DNA from: Pieris napi
Lineage: Eukaryota > Arthropoda > Insecta > Lepidoptera > Pieridae
Length of the DNA: 64,000 nt
Direction: 5' to 3'
NCBI RefSeq assembly: GCF_905475465.1
Contig: NC_062255.1
Coordinates: forward strand, 1-64,000
The notes under the pieces were generated by a model that did no database searches, had not been told where the DNA came from, and worked only from the letters and a program-made list of their open reading frames with translations. A program made the position numbers and the translations under genes. Of the stretch, positions 8,967 through 18,615 are shown piece after piece (position 1 is the stretch's first letter; each line of letters opens with the position of its first letter).

Positions 8967-10351
8967 AAAAGGAATGTCCAATTACTAACCACTTGTAATT
9001 GCCACCCTCGGCCTAGAGCGTATTGCTACGTTCTAAGCCTACACAGGAGTATCGATATAGTTGGGTGCCCACTGCACACTATAGAATCTCAACTGTGCCC
9101 ACTATGTACGGTTTAAGCACTCGCCCGGCACCGTACAGCCCTACCAAAGGCCGAGAATAAATATAAATTTACACTCGGACCGGGAATCGAACCCGGAACC
9201 TCACACCCACCACGGTCACATACAAAGCCGCTTGGCTATGAGGCCCTTAGAAAAGGAATGTCCAATTACTTAACCACTTGTAATTGCCACCCTCGGCCTA
9301 GAGCGTATTGCTACGTTCTAAGCCTACACAGGAGTATCGATATAGTTGGGTGCCCACTGCACACTATAGAATCTCAACTGTGCCCACTATGTACGGTTTA
9401 AACACTCGCCCGGCACCGTACAGCCCTACCAAAGGCCGAGAATAAATATAAATTTACACTCGGACCGGGAATCGAACCCGGAACCTCACACCCACCACGG
9501 TCACATACAAAGCCGCTTGGCTATGAGGCCCTTGAAAAGGAATGTTGAATTACTTAACCACTTGTAATTGCCATCCTCACACAGGAGTATCGATATAGTT
9601 GGGTGCCCACTGCACACTATAGAATCTCAACTGTGCCCACTATGTACGGTTTAAACACTCGCCCGGCACCGTACAGCCCTACCGAAGGCCGAGAATAAAT
9701 ATAAATTTACACTCGGACCGGGAATCGAACCCGGAACCTCACACCCACCACGGTCACATACAAAGCCGCTTGGCTATGAGGCCCTTAAAAAGGAATGTCC
9801 AATTACTAACCACTTGTAATTGCCACCCTCGGCCTAGAGCGTATTGCTACGTTCTAAGCCTACACAGGAGTATTGATATAGTTGGGTGCCCACTGCACAC
9901 TATAGAATCTCAACTGTGCCCACTATGTACGGTTTAAGCACTCGCCCGGCACCGTACAGCCCTACCAAAGGCCGAGAATAAATATAAATTTACACTCGGA
10001 CCGGGAATCGAACCCGGAACCTCACACCCACCACGGTCACATACAAAGCCGCTTGGCTATGAGGCCCTTAAAAGGAATGTCCAATTACTTAACCACTTGT
10101 AATTGCCACCCTCGGCCTAGAGCGTATTGCTACGTTCTAAGCCTACACAGGAGTATCGATATAGTTGGGTGCCCACTGCACACTATAGAATCTCAACTGT
10201 GCCCACTATGTACGGTTTAAACACTCGCCCGGCACCGTACAGCCCTACCAAAGGCCGAGAATAAATATAAATTTACACTCGGACCGGGAATCGAACCCGG
10301 AACCTCACACCCACCACGGTCACATACAAAGCCGCTTGGCTATGAGGCCCT
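8967..10351 (-). repeat. Five head-to-tail ~280-bp units, each with a tRNA-derived Pol III promoter
   Basis: Units start near 8967, 9251, 9535, 9788 and 10070 and run to the telomeric repeat at 10352. Lengths are about 284, 284, 253, 282 and 282 bp; the short third unit lacks about 30 bp. On the - strand each unit opens with a 75-bp tRNA-like head followed by a ~205-bp body. The units are almost identical, so the amplification is recent or homogenised. The array points in the same direction as SART copy A transcription and occupies its extreme 5' end. It may be the 5' UTR of that element, or a tandem SINE array that the element acquired. Confidence 0.88.
9174..9248 (-). promoter_or_regulatory. 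tRNA-like head with Pol III A and B boxes, unit 1 (also at 9459-9533, 9712-9786, 9995-10069, 10278-10352)
   Basis: On the - strand the A box reads TAGCCAAGCGG, a full match to TRGYNNARNNG, and the B box reads GTTCGATTC, a full match to GWTCRANNC, about 35 nt further on. The T-arm is perfect (CCGGG, loop TTCGATT, CCCGG). The would-be acceptor strands GGCCTCA and TCCGAGT do not pair well, so this is a tRNA-derived promoter and not a working tRNA gene. All five copies keep both boxes intact. Transcription by Pol III is an inference from the motifs. Confidence 0.8.
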
Positions 10352-10449
10352 TAACCTAACCTAACCTAACCTAACCTAACCTAACCTAACCTAACCTAAC
10401 CTAACCTAACCTAACCTAACCTAACCTAACCTAACCTAACCTAACCTAA

Positions 10450-10451
<2 letters not shown>
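10352..10451. repeat. Telomeric repeat block (CCTAA), about 20 units
   Basis: Perfect pentanucleotide repeat between the 5' end of SART copy A and the poly(A) tail of SART copy B. It is the shortest of the four telomeric blocks in the window. Confidence 0.97.
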
Positions 10452-10486
<35 letters not shown>

Positions 10487-10740
10487 TGGGGAAACCCGCT
10501 TACGGGCCCCCGCGCCTGGGCAAAGTGTGAGTGGCGCGGGGAGTGTGGGGGTCAAGGTCATAAAAAGCGATGACCCCATACCCACTAAAACCACCAGGGC
10601 CCAATCCGTAGCGTGTCTGTAGCTGGGTCGTGGTAATAGCCTTTTCAGGCCTGAACCCACTTTCCAGCTTGCGCATGCTGCGTGGCGCCAATTAGCGCGC
10701 AGCACTCCTAATAAAAAGCCCTATATATCTCTGTATGACG
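10452..10740 (-). other. SART copy B 3' UTR and poly(A) tail
   Basis: About 257 bp of GC-rich sequence lie between the ORF2 stop and the poly(A). It shares the short motif TTTAGTGGGT with the 3' UTR of copy A (here near 10,582-10,591 on the + strand as its complement). Probably contains the reverse transcriptase start signal; no structure was resolved by eye. Confidence 0.7.
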
Positions 10741-13700
10741 TCAGCGACGCAGAAAGTCGCGACGGCTACGCGCGGTACGTTTCTTCCTTAAAGGCGGCGC
10801 CGTAGGGTCAACCTCCCGGGCTCGCTCGCTGGTTTCTTTCGCCTGCAGGACAGCCTCGGCGAAGGCTTCGACCGCCTGCCAGGCTCGTCTATCCCTTACC
10901 ATGACGGACACTAAATTTGGGAGTGTCAAGTCGGTCACATTTATTGAGGAGAGCAGAGCGCTCCTCTCGGACTCCCACGCTGGACACTCCTCCAGAGTAT
11001 GCTGCGGCGTGTCATTTTGACACCCGCAGTGGTGGCAAAGGGGGTTTGCCTCTCGGCGAGCCACCTGGCAAAGGTATTTGCCAAAGCATCCGTGTCCAGT
11101 TAGTAGCTGGATCAGGTGGTATCTCAGTGACCCCCATCGTCTGTCAAGCCATTCTTTGAGGACGGGCCGTATGGCCTCGAGGGTCCACAGGCCCGCGCTT
11201 GCATTTGTCAGATCGGCACTCCAGTTTCGTATCGCGACTTCGTGCGATTCAGTTCGCCACTGCTTAGTTACCTCGAAGGGCGGCTCTTCTCCGCGCCCCC
11301 GCCAGTGGTTTCTCCTCCAGTAAACATCGGCTAGTGCTACCGCATCGTGGTACCAAGGGCATGTTCCTGCTATCACACAAACTGCGTCAAAGGAAACGGT
11401 GCGGTATGCTCTTGCCACACGCAATGAAATCGTGCGTTGCGTCCGTCTGATCAGCGCCTTATTCTGCGTGTTAAGGCCCGTTGCATTCGCCCATATTGGG
11501 CAGCCGTATAGGGCTTTCGCTCTGACGATACCGGCGAATAACTTTCGGCACGATTCACGCGGCCCGCCAATGTTGGGCATGATGCGACTCAGCGCCATGG
11601 CTGTCGCTTCCAGTTTCGGCGTCAATTCTATGAAATGATTCTTGAACGACCATTTGGGGTCAAGCAATAGGCCCAGGTATTTAAGCCGCATTCCTATATC
11701 AATCGGGACCCCTCCAACGACGATTTGGGCGTCCGGGGGGCGAGATCTCCGGGGGCCGTAGAAGGCAATGGCCTCTGATTTTTTAAGGGCGACACGCAAG
11801 CCCAAACTACGAATGCGACCCACTATCTGCGCAACGCCTGCTGTCGCTCTGAGGGAAGCCTCCCTAAAAGAGTCGCCGGAAGCCACGACGAGTGTGTCGT
11901 CCGCGTAGCATAAAACTTGCACACCACGAATCAGCACCCCCCTCAAGACCCTGTCATATCCGATGTTCCACAACAGTGGCCCTAACACCGACCCCTGTGG
12001 AACACCGCATCGCACCTGATGTCTCCTCCAGCCATCCCTACCGGGATATATGATTTTCCTTCCTTGCAGGTACTCGGCGACCAGTGTCCTCAAATAAATG
12101 GGCACCCCATGGTATCGGAGACCATTAGTGATCGCCTCCCAAGGTATGGTATTGAACGCGTTGGCGATGTCGAGCGACACCGCGATCGCAACGCCACCTT
12201 TTAATGTTATTTCTTCCGTGATTTCTCGGAGGCGGGCAATGGCGTCCATGGTGGACCTTCTCGACCGGAAGCCAAATTGACAGTCCGACAGATCGGGTCC
12301 AACCGATGTCAGGTGGCGCCCTATGCGCACGGAAATTATGCGCTCGAAAATTTTGCCCGCCTCGTTCAAGAGTACGATCGGCCTGTAGCCTGAGGGCGAG
12401 TCGGCCGGTTTGTCGATTTTCCTTAAGAGGACCAAGCGTCCATCTTTCCATATTTGTGGAAAGGACCCTCTTTTTATACAGTCAGTCAAAAGAGATCGGA
12501 ACCTTTCCAGAAGCCCGTGGCGGAGGGAGAGAGCCAAGACCTTTCCGTGTACCCCGTCCGGGCCTGGCGCCGTCTTTTTGAGCGCAGCTCGTTCCGCCGC
12601 AGCAACCAGCTCCTCCTCTGTAACCTCCGACGCTTCGTCGTCCTCCTCCTCTATGTCTCTGGTAGCATAGGGTCTCATTGTGTCCGACATTGCCGATGCC
12701 GGTGGGAAAAGCGTTTCTACGACCTTAGCCAGGAGAGACGGCTCCATTCCCTCGGTGATTGGCGGGGTCCATGGACGCATTTTTGCCATAACCGTCTTAT
12801 ACGGCCGGCCCCAGGGGTCGAGGTCCAGAATGGACAGGAATTCCTCCCAAGCCCGCTCCTTGGCCTCACTGATCTCCTTCTTCAGTGTCCTCTTCGCTTG
12901 CTGCAAGTCCGCACGAAGCCTCGCTTCTTCGTCGCCACCGAGAATGGCTCCACTTCTCCTTCTGTACCTTCGCAGGCGTCTTCGCGCCTCAGTGCATGCC
13001 TTGCGGAGTCTGCTCAGACCTGCGCTCCACCAATAAACATACTTTCGAACAGTAGGACGCTGAGATCTAGGCATCGAGGCATCCGATATCTCTTTCCAAG
13101 CCCCTTCCAGCGAGATCACTTTCTCGTCAATACTCCGAGCTCCAGCGGCAGGACACCAGGAGCTCACCACAGTTGCTACCACCAAGTCTTCTCTGTTTAA
13201 AGCTTTTAAAGCCCATCTAGGGCCTATCTCACGCGGAGCTCCCTCCCGGACGGGAGGCACCGACGACGAGGGGGGGTGAACGCTGAAACGTATATATCGA
13301 TGGTCGGAGAGCGTTTCCACCCCCGTCTCCACTCTCCAATCCCGTACACGACACGCAAGGGCGGGGGTGGCAAAGGTCACATCCACCACTGAAGCTCCCG
13401 ATTCTCTGCAACACGTCCATTCCGAGCCGACATTCAGTACGACGAGGTTGCAGGATGCCAACCATTCTACTAGCACGTCCCCGCGGCAATTCCTAACTGG
13501 GGAACCCCACGCCACAGACTTCGCGTTCAGGTCTCCGGCAACCAAGACCCCGCCAGGCGCGCCTTGCCTTACAATACTATCCATGCTAGCCAGGAAGGAC
13601 TCGAATTCACTGATTGGTTTATTTGGAGAGAAATAAACCGCTACAACTTTCTGCTGGCCCAAGTTGGCTGCTACCCAGCCGTCTCCTTTCGAAACGTTCC

Positions 13701-13899
13701 TGAGGTGGCACTCTGAATTGCTGGCAGCAACGATAGAGACCAGACCACAGCGATCCGAGACCCAATTTGGGCGATCAGGTGCTGCGTACGGTTCGCTAAT
13801 GACGCCTACGTCTATGGACCACTCCGCCACGCTCTGAACCAGCAAATTCTGAGCGGCGGCGCAGTGGTTAATGTTCGCCTGTAGGAAATTAAAGACCAT
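10741..13899 (-). CDS. SART copy B ORF2: endonuclease and reverse transcriptase (1052 aa)
   Basis: Same domain order as copy A. The endonuclease shows SEPY (Glu36), GDLN (about 122-125) and SDH (about 198-200). The reverse transcriptase shows APGPDG near 444, SLDIANAF near 575, GVPQGS near 632 and YADD at about 665-668. A zinc motif CHHC...H....C follows about 290 residues later, in the last 110 residues. There is no RNase H. The start ATG lies one base after the ORF1 TGA (TGATATG), again suggesting stop-start translational coupling. The intact frame implies recent activity or purifying selection. Function in the cell: nicking telomeric DNA and target-primed reverse transcription. Confidence 0.93.
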   Translation of the reverse strand: MVFNFLQANINHCAAAQNLLVQSVAEWSIDVGVISEPYAAPDRPNWVSDRCGLVSIVAASNSECHLRNVSKGDGWVAANLGQQKVVAVYFSPNKPISEFESFLASMDSIVRQGAPGGVLVAGDLNAKSVAWGSPVRNCRGDVLVEWLASCNLVVLNVGSEWTCCRESGASVVDVTFATPALACRVRDWRVETGVETLSDHRYIRFSVHPPSSSVPPVREGAPREIGPRWALKALNREDLVVATVVSSWCPAAGARSIDEKVISLEGAWKEISDASMPRSQRPTVRKYVYWWSAGLSRLRKACTEARRRLRRYRRRSGAILGGDEEARLRADLQQAKRTLKKEISEAKERAWEEFLSILDLDPWGRPYKTVMAKMRPWTPPITEGMEPSLLAKVVETLFPPASAMSDTMRPYATRDIEEEDDEASEVTEEELVAAAERAALKKTAPGPDGVHGKVLALSLRHGLLERFRSLLTDCIKRGSFPQIWKDGRLVLLRKIDKPADSPSGYRPIVLLNEAGKIFERIISVRIGRHLTSVGPDLSDCQFGFRSRRSTMDAIARLREITEEITLKGGVAIAVSLDIANAFNTIPWEAITNGLRYHGVPIYLRTLVAEYLQGRKIIYPGRDGWRRHQVRCGVPQGSVLGPLLWNIGYDRVLRGVLIRGVQVLCYADDTLVVASGDSFREASLRATAGVAQIVGRIRSLGLRVALKKSEAIAFYGPRRSRPPDAQIVVGGVPIDIGMRLKYLGLLLDPKWSFKNHFIELTPKLEATAMALSRIMPNIGGPRESCRKLFAGIVRAKALYGCPIWANATGLNTQNKALIRRTQRTISLRVARAYRTVSFDAVCVIAGTCPWYHDAVALADVYWRRNHWRGRGEEPPFEVTKQWRTESHEVAIRNWSADLTNASAGLWTLEAIRPVLKEWLDRRWGSLRYHLIQLLTGHGCFGKYLCQVARREANPLCHHCGCQNDTPQHTLEECPAWESERSALLSSINVTDLTLPNLVSVMVRDRRAWQAVEAFAEAVLQAKETSERAREVDPTAPPLRKKRTARSRRDFLRR

Positions 13900-13900
13900 A

Positions 13901-16078
13901 TCAGTTGACTACAGCCCCGTCCGTCTCCATACTGTTATCCCCGCTCGGGTTGGGATGGGGTGCCTTCGATGAGGGCACTCTCCTAGGCATCCTCTTTTTG
14001 GGGGCCGAGCATGAGAGACCTCCCAAACGATGATCGGCCTTCCTACCGGATTCCACACAAATAGTGCACTGGACCTTTCCCGTGCATTCTGCCGCTTTAT
14101 GGCCGGCTATTCCGCATCTGTAGCACTGTAGGCTGCGGTCTTCCGCCGTGCATCGGCCCGCTACGTGTCCCTTCTCCAGGCACCTGTAGCAGCGTAGCTC
14201 TCTGGGCATATGGACGGCAACACGCGCCGCCACCCATCCGACGAGCAACCTTCCTTCGGTCAGCTTCTTTGCAGCTGTGATCGGGCACGTCACCCACGCC
14301 GCGGAGAGCCCACTTCTGTCCGGGCGGACTCCACTCACCCGAATTTGATCTGTGGGGCACTCTCCTTTTGCCGATACCGCAAGACGGATTTCCTCGGCTG
14401 TGACTGAGTCATCTAGTCCGGATATGCGGACGCTCGTAACTTTTTGAGGTCTAGCCACTTTTACGCTTTCTGCGGGCAGTACCTCCTTTAATTTGTCCGC
14501 GAGAGAGTTTGCGACGCCGTCCTTCCCAGTACCGGGAATTAGTAGTATGGCGGCCCCGGTCACTCCACGGCGGAACTTGACCGCCTCTAAGCCGAGGCCG
14601 TTGAGGTCGATCTTCTGCCTCGCTTCCTTTATAATGTCGGCGTAGGTGAGCCCCTTCTGCTCGGCCTCTTTTACTAATGTAATGCTCACGGCTGCAGAAC
14701 GTGTCACCCGGAGCTTTGGTGAAGCCTTCTTCTTCGGGCTAGTCTTCGAACTAGCGCGTGCCTGGCGCACTCTCGGCGAAGTCGGCAGGTCATTGACATC
14801 CTTACCTCGTTTGCCAACTACAACCCATGCGCTCTCGCCATCTCGGCTCTTAACGCCTAGGTTTGTAGGGAGCGCAACGGTGGCGGACGTAGAGGGCACT
14901 TCTGGTATGGGCACACTCTTACTGCTCTCGCCAGATGCTTTGGCTTTCTTCTTCTTCCTATTTTTCTTCATTTCTGAGGCCTGTCGGGCAGTAGCTGGGA
15001 TTGAAGCAACTGCTTCGACTCTGCCTTTTGTGGCTATATCTGCCGCGAGCGGGGGACGGACTCGTTGCGCGGGATTGAGCCTTGGCTCCAGGTCCTCAAG
15101 GCGTGCATTGAGCCTTTCCCCGAGATTTCGGTAGATACGGGCTTCCATCTCTTCGAGGCCCGGCATCTGCGTCTCCATTCGCTTCTTGAGCTCCTCTATT
15201 TCACGATGGAGGCGCTCATTGTCCGCGCGTAGCACACGCGTCTCTTCCGAAATCGTTTTCTGTGCGAGCGCAGCTGCATCCTTTCTTATGTCAAGTACAG
15301 CTTGTTTGAGGGCTTGAACGAAGCCGCCTTTTAGGTTGCTCGATTTAGTGGCAACTTTTGTTACCACTTCGAGACTGGCCTCCATCCGTTTTAAGACGGT
15401 GGCTGTCGTGTCCGATCTGTCTCCTCCATAGAGGGTACACTCTTCATTCTCCGATAGCGACAATGTCGATCGGGTCTTGCGAGCCTGCGCAACTGAGTCC
15501 AGAATCTCAGCCTCAGCGCGTGTTCTCTTCTCTTCTCGCTGCGCCTTACGGTAGGCTTCTTCAGCAGCGAGGCCGACGTATTCTCCCGTTGTGGGTGGCT
15601 TGACTCGTCCTTTCTTTTTCCGGTCCTTGGAGCCGGGAGTGTCTGTGGAACTACCCTCACTCTCTTCTCTACCTCTCTTGGGAGCTGATCTGCAGCTCCA
15701 GAAACGGCCAAATGACTCCCGGTCCAGTGACCCGACTCGGCTCGCCGATGGCGTGGACGACACACTAACCATCGACTCGACATCCGGCTCAGATATCCGC
15801 GCGGTTGCGCTTTCCTCAATTGCTGTAGATGTGTCTGGGATCGGCAGTCGATCCAGAACAACTCGCAGCTTTCTCGTCTTCTCTATACTTTCCTGCTTTT
15901 CCTCTTTACTCCACCTCTTCTCCGTAACATCTCCATCTCCTTCTACTTCTAAGTTGGTTTTGTTTTGATTATTTTCCATATTTGGTTTAGGTACATGGGG
16001 GATATAAAACGTCCACCCGGGCGGAGGCCCCTGCACCCGAGTAACCCTAATACCGCTTGGAGGTCGGGAATTATCCAA
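13901..16078 (-). CDS. SART copy B ORF1: gag-like zinc-knuckle protein (725 aa)
   Basis: The C-terminus carries CYRCLEKGHVAGRC and CYRCGIAGHKAAEC, both CX2CX4HX4C, followed by a longer third knuckle of the form CX2CX8HX6C, matching the three-knuckle layout of copy A. The middle (about residues 170-330) is rich in charged residues with heptad-like spacing and probably forms a coiled coil. A lysine-rich stretch (KKNRKKKKAK) may act in nuclear import. The protein would package element RNA and steer the complex to telomeres. The first ATG of the frame is used; nothing argues for another. Confidence 0.9.
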   Translation of the reverse strand: MDNSRPPSGIRVTRVQGPPPGWTFYIPHVPKPNMENNQNKTNLEVEGDGDVTEKRWSKEEKQESIEKTRKLRVVLDRLPIPDTSTAIEESATARISEPDVESMVSVSSTPSASRVGSLDRESFGRFWSCRSAPKRGREESEGSSTDTPGSKDRKKKGRVKPPTTGEYVGLAAEEAYRKAQREEKRTRAEAEILDSVAQARKTRSTLSLSENEECTLYGGDRSDTTATVLKRMEASLEVVTKVATKSSNLKGGFVQALKQAVLDIRKDAAALAQKTISEETRVLRADNERLHREIEELKKRMETQMPGLEEMEARIYRNLGERLNARLEDLEPRLNPAQRVRPPLAADIATKGRVEAVASIPATARQASEMKKNRKKKKAKASGESSKSVPIPEVPSTSATVALPTNLGVKSRDGESAWVVVGKRGKDVNDLPTSPRVRQARASSKTSPKKKASPKLRVTRSAAVSITLVKEAEQKGLTYADIIKEARQKIDLNGLGLEAVKFRRGVTGAAILLIPGTGKDGVANSLADKLKEVLPAESVKVARPQKVTSVRISGLDDSVTAEEIRLAVSAKGECPTDQIRVSGVRPDRSGLSAAWVTCPITAAKKLTEGRLLVGWVAARVAVHMPRELRCYRCLEKGHVAGRCTAEDRSLQCYRCGIAGHKAAECTGKVQCTICVESGRKADHRLGGLSCSAPKKRMPRRVPSSKAPHPNPSGDNSMETDGAVVN

Positions 16079-16821
16079 GGGTTGGCCGCTAGAAGCTCGA
16101 CTTTACTGATCGAACGACCCGCTTACCCTTCGGAAGAGCGGGGGTGCAGCGTCACGCGAGGCCTCAAAGGGCGCCACAACGCGTGCACATTCAGGGTTTT
16201 TTATTGTGGTTTTCCTTCCACTCGGACCGGCCGGTTAAGGCAAGCCCACTGGCAAGGTACAATCCGCGAGACATGTCCACGACAATTGCACGAAGTACCA
16301 GTTTGCCCGGCGGGGGGTCGAGACCCCTGACCGACGACGACACATCGCCGTCACGGCCCACCGCGCCACAGTTCCACCACAACCACTGAGTGTCGTGATG
16401 TATCCATCACCTTACCACGCTACAAATCAGCAGCTGATTCCAAAACTCAACTAGTTTCCGTGCACCGCATCTCGCATATTTCCCGAAAGAAAGAGTCGAG
16501 AGCAGCCGAGGTCCAGTAACAAGTGCGTAGCAGCGCAACGAAATGGACACCCTCTCCAGTCACCCCCCGCACAAAGCAAAGGTCCCCCAGCCTCACCTTT
16601 GAGATCAAATGATCTCTCCAGCTTGCCAGGGACTAGCGGACTCGTCTCCGCTGGGCGCTGATGCCCTCTCCAGAGACTGGCCTCCAAGATAAAGGCCAGC
16701 CTGTATAGCCTCCTTATTTGCTTCCCCTTTGCGACGGCATTGCTGCGGTCGCTCCAGGTACTGGGCCCCCCCGGCACGACAAGCCTAGGAGCCGCGGGTA
16801 AATCCATCCGCGGAGGGGGGG
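16079..16821 (-). other. SART copy B 5' UTR, with a 118-codon upstream ORF
   Basis: The 743-bp leader starts with a run of C on the - strand immediately after the telomeric repeat. It contains an open frame on the - strand from 16,807 to 16,451 that starts 15 bases from the element end. I do not recognise its product, and GC-rich sequence produces chance frames easily, so I treat it as a possible upstream ORF only. There is no tRNA-like array here, unlike copy A. Confidence 0.6.
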
Positions 16822-17130
16822 AACCTAACCTAACCTAACCTAACCTAACCTAACCTAACCTAACCTAACCTAACCTAACCTAACCTAACCTAACCTAACC
16901 TAACCTAACCTAACCTAACCTAACCTAACCTAACCTAACCTAACCTAACCTAACCTAACCTAACCTAACCTAACCTAACCTAACCTAACCTAACCTAACC
17001 TAACCTAACCTAACCTAACCTAACCTAACCTAACCTAACCTAACCTAACCTAACCTAACCTAACCTAACCTAACCTAACCTAACCTAACCTAACCTAACC
17101 TAACCTAACCTAACCTAACCTAACCTAACC
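16822..17130. repeat. Telomeric repeat block (CCTAA), about 62 units
   Basis: The longest telomeric tract in the window, free of variant units. It separates the 5' ends of SART copy B (- strand) and the TRAS element (+ strand), which therefore lie head to head. Confidence 0.97.
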
Positions 17131-18329
17131 AGAGTCGCAGTCGAACCGCCGTCGCGTAAGCAGCAAAACCGTTTAGCTCCGCAAACTAAAAATCCCAAAA
17201 ATAGGATTTTTGTCGCGAAATAAACAGCGCGATATATCATTTTGTGCGTCTCGCGACGGCGAATCTAAATATATAAATATTGTTTAATAAAAAGTGAATA
17301 TAAGTGACTAAAAAGTTCGAAAAACAACAAAAAAGTGAAAAAACAGTGACAAAAGTGAGTGCGACGCCCGTATTTGATCGGTGACCTGTGCTGTTCTTCG
17401 CATCGCTGGATGCGCCTTGCTAAGCCGCATCTTTTGACACCAATCTTGGATTTTTACGGATAAAGGTTTTTGAGAAATTTAAATAAAATAAAAAAGGGGC
17501 GTGACCACTGGTCGGAGAATCAGAGCCGTCCCCCACAAGTGCTATACACCAAAAGACGCGGCTCATCGAGTCGAGTCGATTGACATATTTTTCCAAAATA
17601 TATGCCTTGGGGAAAAAATTATATAACTGAAAAACCAAAAATAACCTAATAAAAAACAACTTAAAGCTCAAAAACTTAAAAACTAAAGCGGTGACCCCCA
17701 ATTTAAATAACGTCACTCAATAGAACTCACGAAGACGCGTCTGCTGAAGTGTCGCAAGGATTTTTACCTTCAAAAATAAAAAAGTTACGACATAAAAACC
17801 CAAAAACCACGTGGCACGTGGTCGGCGAAATCCGAATTTTCTGGAAAGGTGCGATACGTCGTTGGATAGCCCTCTGCGAGCTGAACTTAACGACGGTTCG
17901 AACCAGAAGATCGGACCAACCCGAGCGGAGCTGCAGCGACGGGAAGAAATCAGGAAGAAAACACAAATATCTCGGGAACGGTTGGTTTTTTCGCGTTTTT
18001 AAGGGCAGATCAATATATTAATATATATTAATATATTGGATTTGTCCGCCTGGCCCGCCCCTACCAGGATCGAAATTCAAAATTTTTAAATTCCAAATTT
18101 TCAAAATTTATTAAATTTATTAAAAATTTCTAAAACTTTTGAAATATTAAAATCTTTTGGCAGTTAATAACTCGAAAACGGTGCGTTTTTCGGCAATTTT
18201 GGCAGCGGACTTGTATACGTAGTATACGTATACTTAGCAAGTTTGGACAAATTAGGGGAATATAAATATATAAAAAACGCACCTAACCCACGGACACGTC
18301 CGCCTGACCACCCATCAAAATAACAACAT
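17131..18329 (+). other. TRAS 5' UTR, proximal part
   Basis: AT-rich leader without a credible ORF. It contains a perfect 28-bp palindrome at 18,011-18,038 made of AT-rich half sites. The transcription start and internal promoter expected near the 5' end of such elements could not be pinpointed. Several A-rich runs and a near-palindromic GTATACGTATAC at about 18,222-18,234 are present. Confidence 0.6.
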
Positions 18330-18535
18330 ACAGGTGCGACGGCTCAAACGACTCCACTCAAAGAGGGGAGTCTTTTTATAGCTACCGCACCTAACTACAC
18401 ACACACACAAGTGACTTACACACACACACACACACACAAAACACCATAAACACTAAGTGTGACGGCTCATTTGACTCCACTCAAAGAGGGGAGTCACCTG
18501 ACCACCACACTTATACACACACACACACATCGTCG
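18330..18535 (+). repeat. Two copies of a GACTCC hairpin with flanking CA repeats
   Basis: A 23-nt hairpin occurs at 18,350-18,372 and again at 18,473-18,495. Its arms are GACTCC and GGAGTC with an inner CTC/GAG and an AAA loop, giving nine pairs around one A-G mismatch. Each copy is preceded by GACGGCTC. CA dinucleotide runs lie between and after them (about 18,403-18,440 and 18,512-18,528). Part of the TRAS 5' UTR. Confidence 0.85.
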
Positions 18536-18615
18536 ACTAGGGCGGACGGTCCAGCGCGCGTATTTTATTTCTAAATTATACCAGCCCTTCCCGAGGACCT
18601 GAAACATATAGCTTT

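Larger units (their letters stand above)
2568..10351 (-). mobile_element. SART-family telomeric non-LTR retrotransposon (copy A)
   Basis: Read on the - strand, the element has a 5' region (10351-8091), ORF1 (8090-6033), ORF2 (6031-2858), a 3' UTR and a poly(A) tail seen as poly(T) at 2568-2589. The tail is followed by GGTTAGG repeats, the orientation described for Bombyx SART1. Upstream flank ends in ...AGGTT and the downstream flank resumes at (A)GGTTAGG, consistent with insertion between T and A of TTAGG. Both ORFs are open. It is GC-rich over the ORFs, unlike the AT-rich host DNA. The 5' region is unusually long (about 2.2 kb) because of a hexanucleotide array and five tRNA-like units; whether all of that belongs to the element is an inference from contiguity. 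Confidence 0.88.
10452..16821 (-). mobile_element. SART-family telomeric non-LTR retrotransposon (copy B), about 6.4 kb
   Basis: Read on the - strand: 5' UTR 16821-16079, ORF1 16078-13901, ORF2 13899-10741, 3' UTR and a 32-nt poly(A) (T at 10452-10483). It has the same architecture and orientation as copy A, and the same junction type (flank ...AGGTT on the 5' side, GGTTAGG after the tail), but its proteins differ enough to be a separate subfamily. Both ORFs are uninterrupted and the 5' end abuts telomeric repeat directly, so the copy looks full length. Confidence 0.9.

Noticed and set aside
9174..10352. Functional tRNA genes in the 9-10 kb array
   Set aside because: The A and B boxes and T-arm are good, but acceptor strands do not pair and the D-arm loop is too short; five identical copies inside a repeat point to tRNA-derived sequence.
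12454..13200. 248-codon + strand frame
   Set aside because: Antisense shadow of SART copy B ORF2 with no recognisable motif.
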